In this document: one piece after another, positions 6,840-10,800 of the stretch
How the letters are laid out: every line of letters starts with the position of its first letter
Position numbering within the stretch: position 1 is the stretch's first letter
NCBI GenBank assembly: GCA_964580675.1
Contig: CAZOLI010000071.1
Coordinates: 1 to 10,800, forward strand
Direction: 5' to 3'
Source: CAZOLI01 sp964580675
GTDB lineage: Bacteria > Planctomycetota > MHYJ01 > CAYXQY01
DNA length: 10,800 nt
Program-made: the position numbers and the translations under genes
The notes under the pieces: generated by a model
Databases searched by the model: none
What the model was told of the DNA's origin: nothing
Seen by the model: only the letters and a program-made list of their open reading frames with translations

Positions 6840-8393
6840 ATGAACAGAATGTACGGCAAAATGAAGCGAGCCCTTTTGCTGGTGGCGTTATTGTTGCTTG
6901 TTCCCGTTGCCGCTGGTGCCCAGGACGGTGATAATAACCAGGATAACCAACAAAATCAGGAAAATGCACAGCAGCAGGACGACGGCCAGGTAAACGGCAA
7001 GTACAAAGACCCGGATTTCCACGGTTCCTGGTCACTGGAACTTCAGGCCAAAGCCCCGGATATGTACGTACACAAAGACGACCTGGGCAACCGGACGACG
7101 TTTATCTACACCATTGTTACCATACGCAATAATTTTGAACGAACGGTCCCGGTCATGCTGAATTTTGCACTTGCCGGGGATGAAGAAGATTATTATCCGG
7201 TTACCTCGTATCCCTTTGTGGAACGCCAGGTGATCGAACGGGAAGCAAATCTGAAAGGATTTGCGAAAGGGGTCCGTGGCGAAAAGATTCTCCGGATGAA
7301 GAAAAACGGTCGGTTTTTGAACTGGGTGGAGCTGCACCGGGGATACGTTCGAAGAAAGAACCTGGATGGAAACTGGATCAAACACGACATCAGGCAGATG
7401 ACCACGATGCGTGGCGAGGAAACCGGAGGCAAGTTTGGCCATTACCTCCGACCGGGTCCCAGTGGTCGCGAGGGTCAACCTCATCCCGAAGAAATGTCGG
7501 AACATCCCTCCGAAGTCACGGCAGTTCTTCTCTTCAGGAACGTCGACCTGGACACGAGGAACCTGACACTGAAAGTCGGCGGATTAATCGATCCGGTGAC
7601 CTGGAACGAAAACCCGGAGGAGGAAATAACCAAGCAGTACATCCTCCGCCCGCAGACGCTGAACATAAAGTGGACCTGGGACGTCAACAGGAGCCTGAAA
7701 CGGGAGACAAAGCCGAAATTTCACACCCGGGAAATGGTGAAGCGGATTTTCGGGCCCATCGCCAATCCCCGGACCATCCGGAAACTGATCGATTTTATAT
7801 CCCTCGAGGATCACGGAAAGAACTCCCGGGTCAGTCTGCTGCGAAAGTCAGCGCTTAGACCACTTCGAGAATTGACGCAGCAGGAGTTTGGGTACGATCC
7901 CCAAAAACCCCCCTCCGAAAACAGAAAGGCCATCGCGCGATGGAACGAGTGGTACTACCGGAATAAGTACGACCTGATATACATTTCCCTGCCCGAATCA
8001 CAGTATGCCTCCCATGATTACAATCAGTACTTCCAGGTCATAAAGAAAAAGGTGGACACCGAGGGAGCGAGCAATCCGGAAGAGGCCTTTACGAAATTCC
8101 GAAAAGCCTGGAACGATCGGAAATGGCAGACCGCTGTGGACATCATGAATCTGGATCAGCGGGACGCGGAAACCCTCCGGGCGATGTTTAATGACTTTGG
8201 TCGTGATAACCGGATCGGGTTCCCGACGGATGTCAGTCAGACGGACGAGACCCACGCGGAGATTTCTTTTTCCCTGACCGGTCCCGCATACGAAGAACCG
8301 GCAGATCGGGTGATGCATGCCTTAAAGGAACACGGTGAGTGGTTTATTCGGTACGAAAAACCGGAGAAAGAAACACCGGGAGAACAGGACTGA
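6840..8393 (+). CDS. Exported protein of unknown function with HEAT-like segment and NTF2-like C-terminus
   Basis: I do not recognise this as a named family. The 517-residue product starts with a signal peptide: basic residues, 'ALLLVALLLLVPVAAGA', and a likely signal peptidase I site after AGA (residue 27). An Asn/Gln/Asp-rich, probably disordered linker follows (about 28-52). Residues about 58-270 look beta-rich and contain 'TFIYTIVTIRNNFERTVPVM', which fits an Ig-like or surface-type fold. Residues 331-376 ('SLLRKSALRPLRELTQQEFG', then 'YDP', 'NRKAIARWNEWY') match a segment I know from planctomycete HEAT-repeat proteins. Residues about 411-506 ('PEEAFTKFRKAWNDRKWQTA' to 'GEWFIRYE') resemble the NTF2-like/DUF4878 style of secreted domain. 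These domain calls are inferences from pattern. An AGGGGT at 6830-6835, four bases before the ATG, supports the start. It is likely periplasmic or cell-surface. The next gene also encodes an exported protein. Confidence 0.8.
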   Translation: MNRMYGKMKRALLLVALLLLVPVAAGAQDGDNNQDNQQNQENAQQQDDGQVNGKYKDPDFHGSWSLELQAKAPDMYVHKDDLGNRTTFIYTIVTIRNNFERTVPVMLNFALAGDEEDYYPVTSYPFVERQVIEREANLKGFAKGVRGEKILRMKKNGRFLNWVELHRGYVRRKNLDGNWIKHDIRQMTTMRGEETGGKFGHYLRPGPSGREGQPHPEEMSEHPSEVTAVLLFRNVDLDTRNLTLKVGGLIDPVTWNENPEEEITKQYILRPQTLNIKWTWDVNRSLKRETKPKFHTREMVKRIFGPIANPRTIRKLIDFISLEDHGKNSRVSLLRKSALRPLRELTQQEFGYDPQKPPSENRKAIARWNEWYYRNKYDLIYISLPESQYASHDYNQYFQVIKKKVDTEGASNPEEAFTKFRKAWNDRKWQTAVDIMNLDQRDAETLRAMFNDFGRDNRIGFPTDVSQTDETHAEISFSLTGPAYEEPADRVMHALKEHGEWFIRYEKPEKETPGEQD

Positions 8394-8394
8394 A

Positions 8395-8422
8395 TTGCAT
8401 TCCGGACGATATATGGTACGAT
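8395..8422 (+). promoter_or_regulatory. Candidate promoter for the 8582-10084 gene
   Basis: TTGCAT (8395-8400) and TACGAT (8417-8422) are spaced by 16 bp, just after the previous stop codon. An overlapping GATAAT (8420-8425) is an alternative -10 box. The same TACGAT hexamer occurs in the metK candidate. The rest of the 188-bp gap to 8581 shows no other structure. Without this promoter the gene would depend on readthrough from the gene before it. Confidence 0.3.
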
Positions 8423-8581
8423 AATGACGATGAAGCGGATACATCCACCCGGGAACCGTTTCCTTCGGCCGTAACAAGAACACTGTTGGGTTTCCCTTTC
8501 TTAAAACAGAATGGCCGTCCTGAGCCAGTAACGATCCGATAAGACAACGTCTTTGAGTCCTTCCATTTCCGCCAAGATGCC

Positions 8582-10084
8582 ATGTCAATCCGAAAATTAA
8601 CCATTCAGACCCTGATTTTTGCGGTTGTATCCGGTTTCTTTATGTTGTCGGGGACGGGCTTATCCGCCGATGACCCGGAGCCATTAAGCGATTTCCGGGA
8701 AGATCCATACGATCCGTACCGGCAATATTATGAAACCACGCTTGAGCGGGTACGGGAAAACCCTCGGTCCTTTACGAACAGGCACGTGAGCGTCCGGGTG
8801 CTCTTCCACAAAATTGACGACAATTTTTCCCCGTTTTTTTCACAGTTCGACGAGGAAAACTACATAAACTTTTCGGTCTGGGGGGTAAACCAGGCAATAT
8901 GGCGAAAGAAGGAAATGATAAATGACTTTCCGTTTTTCTACATAGATAATGAGCACAATGACGTGAACGAAATTCTCCAGGCCCGGAAGTTTGCGATTGT
9001 CGAATTGAAGTGTACTGTTGTGAACGTGATGGAAGGACATCCGTTCATTCAGGTGCGACAGGCGGACCTCGAATATCAGAAGACGTATACCGATCAACTT
9101 CTGGGCAAGTTGATACGCGCCCGCAGTCATTACAACAAAGGAAACCTGGATAAAGCGGAGAAGTCGTACAAGAAGGTTATGTGGGAGGGTGGAGATTCTT
9201 TTCCGGTTGGTGCACAGGGCAAAATCTGGAAGGAGATGGCCCGGGCGGCCTTCCGGGACGATAACTACCGGGACGCGATGACCCACGCGCAGAGAGCCCT
9301 TGAATTGATCGATGAAGAAGACGTTGAACTGAAACGCATTCGGGAACGATCCTGGAAGGAGATCAATAAACGACTTCGCGGTGAAAAAGACGATCTCCTG
9401 AAGAAGCGAATTTTGAGGTCCGCACGGAAGAAGAAGAAAAAGAAGGAGGAATCCTCCGGAACCGGTGCAAAGGAGGAGGAAGAGCGGGATCAGGAAGAAA
9501 CCAGCAATCGGTTGCAGGAAGAAACACGTGCCCTGTCCAAAACCGAGACCGGACGGTACATGTTGAACCACCTCCGGAGGAAGGTGGAAAACCTCAAGAA
9601 AAAACTCCGTACCGTTGAACGAAGGAAGAAAAATCTCCGCAGGAAAAACACCAAACTGAGCCGAAAATTATCCAGGGTGGAACAATCCCTCGAAGACCGG
9701 AAAAAACAGGTGCAGAAGATCCGGGAAAAACTTCAGGAGCAGTACCAGAAAAACGCAAAACTCTACGCCCGGATGCGAAACAAAAAGAAAAAAACCGCCG
9801 TCTACGGAGGAAAATCAACAGAACCGGACGAGGGCTCCTCCCCGGGCGCGGACGACCGTGTGCTGTCCACAGCGGCCGTTTATAGCGAAGTTCGGAAAAT
9901 TACGGAGACCGAACTTCGGGAAAAGCTGCGGAAGGTCCGGTCCCGGAATTCGGATCTGCGGTCCAGTCTTTCGGGGCTTCGGAAGAAGTTGCAGAAAAAG
10001 GACGAGATAATCTCCCGGCTCCGAAAGCGCGTCGGACAGAAACAGGAAACGGAAGGGGTGCTCCGGAAGCGGATCCTTCGATAA
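8582..10084 (+). CDS. Exported protein of unknown function: beta domain, TPR-like helices, basic coiled coil
   Basis: No named family is recognised. The 500-residue product begins with a signal peptide ('RKLTIQTLIFAVVSGFFML', likely cut after LSA at residue 29). Residues about 50-165 alternate beta-like strands ('SVRVLFHKID', 'NFSVWGV', 'FAIVELKCTVVNVM', 'PFIQVRQADLEY') and could be an OB-like fold. Residues about 172-245 hold two TPR-like helix pairs ('LIRARSHYNKGNLDKAEKSY' and 'MARAAFRDDNYRDAMTHAQR'). A Lys/Glu-rich stretch follows, including six Lys in a row (283-288). Residues about 305-400 and 430-490 are long, very basic coiled coils split by an acidic Pro/Gly/Ser linker (about 410-426). 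'KRILR' occurs both at 275-279 and as the last five residues. The ATG fits the signal peptide but has no Shine-Dalgarno. A periplasmic or envelope-associated scaffold that touches an acidic polymer is possible; this is inference. Confidence 0.8.
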   Translation: MSIRKLTIQTLIFAVVSGFFMLSGTGLSADDPEPLSDFREDPYDPYRQYYETTLERVRENPRSFTNRHVSVRVLFHKIDDNFSPFFSQFDEENYINFSVWGVNQAIWRKKEMINDFPFFYIDNEHNDVNEILQARKFAIVELKCTVVNVMEGHPFIQVRQADLEYQKTYTDQLLGKLIRARSHYNKGNLDKAEKSYKKVMWEGGDSFPVGAQGKIWKEMARAAFRDDNYRDAMTHAQRALELIDEEDVELKRIRERSWKEINKRLRGEKDDLLKKRILRSARKKKKKKEESSGTGAKEEEERDQEETSNRLQEETRALSKTETGRYMLNHLRRKVENLKKKLRTVERRKKNLRRKNTKLSRKLSRVEQSLEDRKKQVQKIREKLQEQYQKNAKLYARMRNKKKKTAVYGGKSTEPDEGSSPGADDRVLSTAAVYSEVRKITETELREKLRKVRSRNSDLRSSLSGLRKKLQKKDEIISRLRKRVGQKQETEGVLRKRILR

Positions 10085-10116
10085 ACAGAGTCGGAAACAG
10101 CAGTTCAAAGGGACCG

Positions 10117-10157
10117 GATCCCCAATCCCCATCTCCTGATGGTCGGGAGGATCTTTT
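10117..10157 (+). terminator. Weak hairpin with T run after the 8582-10084 gene
   Basis: An inner stem CCATC-tcct-GATGG (10129-10142) lies inside an outer pair GATCC (10117-10121) and GGATC (10149-10153), followed by TTTT (10154-10157). The arrangement is imperfect with internal loops, so termination is only possible. The rest of the 116-bp gap to the tRNA shows nothing I can support. Confidence 0.3.
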
Positions 10158-10200
10158 CACGCCTCCTTCGGTGGAACGGTGGCACATCATCTGTTCTTAC

Positions 10201-10273
10201 GGGCGAGTAGCTCAGGGGCAAGAGCACCTGGTTTACACCCAGGAGGTCGCAGGTTCGAAACCTGCCTCGCCCA
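10201..10273 (+). tRNA. tRNA-Val (anticodon UAC)
   Basis: A complete cloverleaf is visible. The acceptor stem is GGGCGAG with CTCGCCC (10266-10272), the D stem GCTC/GAGC, and the anticodon stem CCTGG/CCAGG. The loop is TTTACAC with anticodon TAC at 10234-10236. The T stem is GCAGG/CCTGC with loop TTCGAAA. Discriminator A is at 10273. CCA is not encoded, so it must be added after transcription. It reads GUA and, with wobble modification, other Val codons. Its 3' end lies about 35 bp before the repeat region. Confidence 0.97.
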
Positions 10274-10396
10274 TTTCCCCGCACTCACCCCTTATTTTAA
10301 GATGATGATCAGGAGATCCGTTCGGAGTGAGGAGCGGTGTCCGAAAGAAATAAAAAGTAAGGGGTAAGGAGCGGTCTGAGGAGTAAGGGGCGTTTT

Positions 10397-10431
10397 GAGT
10401 GAGGAGTCATGAGCAAGGAGTTAGGAGTGGG
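10397..10431. repeat. Heptad tandem repeat GAGTNAG, copy A
   Basis: Five consecutive 7-bp units are read: GAGTGAG, GAGTCAT, GAGCAAG, GAGTTAG, GAGTGGG. Further units with spacing errors lie upstream (for example GAGTAAG at 10381). Seven is not a multiple of three, so the tract is unlikely to be coding. Confidence 0.7.
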
Positions 10432-10481
10432 GAGAGAAGGTTGGTTCCGTTGAATATCATATGCGAAAACAAGGATGCTTA

Positions 10482-10516
10482 CGCCCCCAGTTAGGGGGGA
10501 AACCGTTTCGGGGGCG
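10482..10516 (+). other. Two mutually exclusive hairpins inside copy A
   Basis: CGCCCCC (10482-10488) can pair through its five C with the G run at 10494-10499 (loop AGTTA). It can instead pair fully with GGGGGCG at 10510-10516, enclosing a nested GAAAC-c-GTTTC stem (10499-10509). This segment is absent from copy B. Function is unknown. Confidence 0.4.
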
Positions 10517-10544
10517 GAAGGGAAAACTGTTTCACCAAAGCCGG

Positions 10545-10575
10545 AGCCCCGACCGTGAGGGAGGGGGCTTTTTTT
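10545..10575 (+). terminator. Terminator-like hairpin at end of repeat copy A
   Basis: AGCCCC (10545-10550) pairs with GGGGCT (10564-10569) across a 13-base loop, followed at once by seven T (10569-10575). It could end transcripts running through the tRNA-Val gene, but it is part of a repeat, lies 270 bases past the tRNA, and copy B lacks the T run. Confidence 0.5.
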
Positions 10576-10597
10576 GGAGATCAAGATCAAGATTGTA

Positions 10598-10745
10598 ATC
10601 AGGAGATCCGTTCGAAGTGAGGAGCGGTCAGTGAGGAGTAAAGGGGATAAGGAGTAAGGAGTGAGGAGCAAAGTATGATCGTTCCGTTGGGGTGAAGGGA
10701 AACGTTGTCCCCAAAGCCGGAGCCCCGACGGTAACGGAGCGGGCC
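10598..10745. repeat. Composite intergenic repeat, copy B (shorter)
   Basis: The same modules recur in the same order as in copy A. The 31-bp block (10598-10628) has one mismatch to copy A. Four clean heptads follow (10645-10672), then GTTCCGTTG (10681-10689), GTGAAGGGAAACGTT, and an identical 19-bp block (10711-10729). The hairpin insert is missing and the copies diverge after about 10735. The last bases to 10800 hold no gene I can support. Confidence 0.75.
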
Positions 10746-10800
10746 ATTTGGAACCAGGGCAAGAGCCTCGACCGGACGTAGTCCGATGGAAGCAGGGAGT

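Larger units (their letters stand above)
10308..10575. repeat. Composite intergenic repeat, copy A
   Basis: Modules in order: a 31-bp block (10308-10338, starting ATCAGGAGATCCGTTCG), a GAGTNAG heptad run (best at 10397-10431), GTTCCGTTG (10444-10452), a hairpin-rich insert (10482-10516), GAAGGGAAA-like bases, and the 19-bp block CCAAAGCCGGAGCCCCGAC (10535-10553) ending in a hairpin with seven T. All but the insert and T run recur in copy B. The region has no convincing gene; the only sizable open frame, antisense, is low-complexity and follows the repeat. It resembles dispersed intergenic repeats I associate with planctomycete genomes, but dispersal cannot be seen from one window. Confidence 0.75.

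Noticed and set aside
8840..9571. A 243-codon minus-strand open frame with Leu/Phe-rich stretches opposite the coiled-coil gene
   Set aside because: The Leu/Phe-rich stretches come from reading Lys/Glu codons (AAG, GAG, GAA) backwards. It overlaps a gene with a clear signal peptide.
10140..10210. Small 23-codon open frame between the coiled-coil gene and the tRNA
   Set aside because: It begins inside a hairpin, ends inside the tRNA gene, and has no ribosome site or recognisable content.
10309..10671. A 120-codon minus-strand open frame in the repeat region
   Set aside because: Its sequence follows the heptad and GC-rich blocks (Leu/Thr/Pro/Ser-rich, with 'PLPHGRGSG'), a pattern I associate with spurious repeat-derived frames.
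10308..10745. CRISPR array
   Set aside because: There are only two composite units, with unequal spacing and related rather than unique spacers, and no cas genes.
10201..10766. Integration at the tRNA-Val 3' end, or a tRNA remnant near 10756 sharing GGGCAAGAGC
   Set aside because: No second copy of the tRNA 3' end is in the window and no integrase is seen. The 10-base match covers only the D-arm, with no cloverleaf around it.

Overview
The window is a piece of bacterial chromosome of moderate G+C, with every gene I can support on the + strand. It most likely comes from a planctomycete or a close relative in the PVC group. This rests on several weak signs: hook-IN modules with an 'LNGGxGV' lead-in inside FliD, a prepilin-like protein with an H-Xn-(D/G)G tail, a secreted protein with an 'LTxQxFGYDP...NRxAIxxWxxW' HEAT-associated segment, and an intergenic repeat of a kind I associate with planctomycete genomes. 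No rRNA or ribosomal protein gene is present to confirm it.

Layout. 1-2469 is the 3' part of fliD (filament cap), cut by the window edge. 2663-3118 is fliS (export chaperone). 3311-4495 is metK (SAM synthetase) and 4635-5903 is ahcY (S-adenosylhomocysteine hydrolase). Together these two supply S-adenosylmethionine and clear S-adenosylhomocysteine, so they are two steps of one activated-methyl cycle. 5992-6579 is a small prepilin-like protein, closed by a strong intrinsic terminator at 6631-6670. 6840-8393 and 8582-10084 encode two large exported proteins of unknown function. The first joins an Asn/Gln-rich linker, a beta-rich region, a HEAT-like segment and an NTF2-like tail. The second joins a beta-rich, perhaps OB-like, domain, TPR-like helices and a very basic coiled coil. 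10201-10273 is a tRNA-Val (anticodon UAC).

From about 10300 to the end there is no gene. The region holds two diverged copies of a composite repeat: a 31-bp block, a run of GAGTNAG heptads, a GTTCCGTTG block and a 19-bp GC-rich block. One copy also carries hairpins and a terminator-like T tract.

I found no complete novel system such as a defence island, CRISPR array, transposase or biosynthetic cluster. The points most worth a second look are the composite repeat, the two exported multi-domain proteins, and the modular, insertion-bearing FliD with its polyglycine tail. Promoters are listed as candidates only. Several genes lack a recognisable Shine-Dalgarno sequence.
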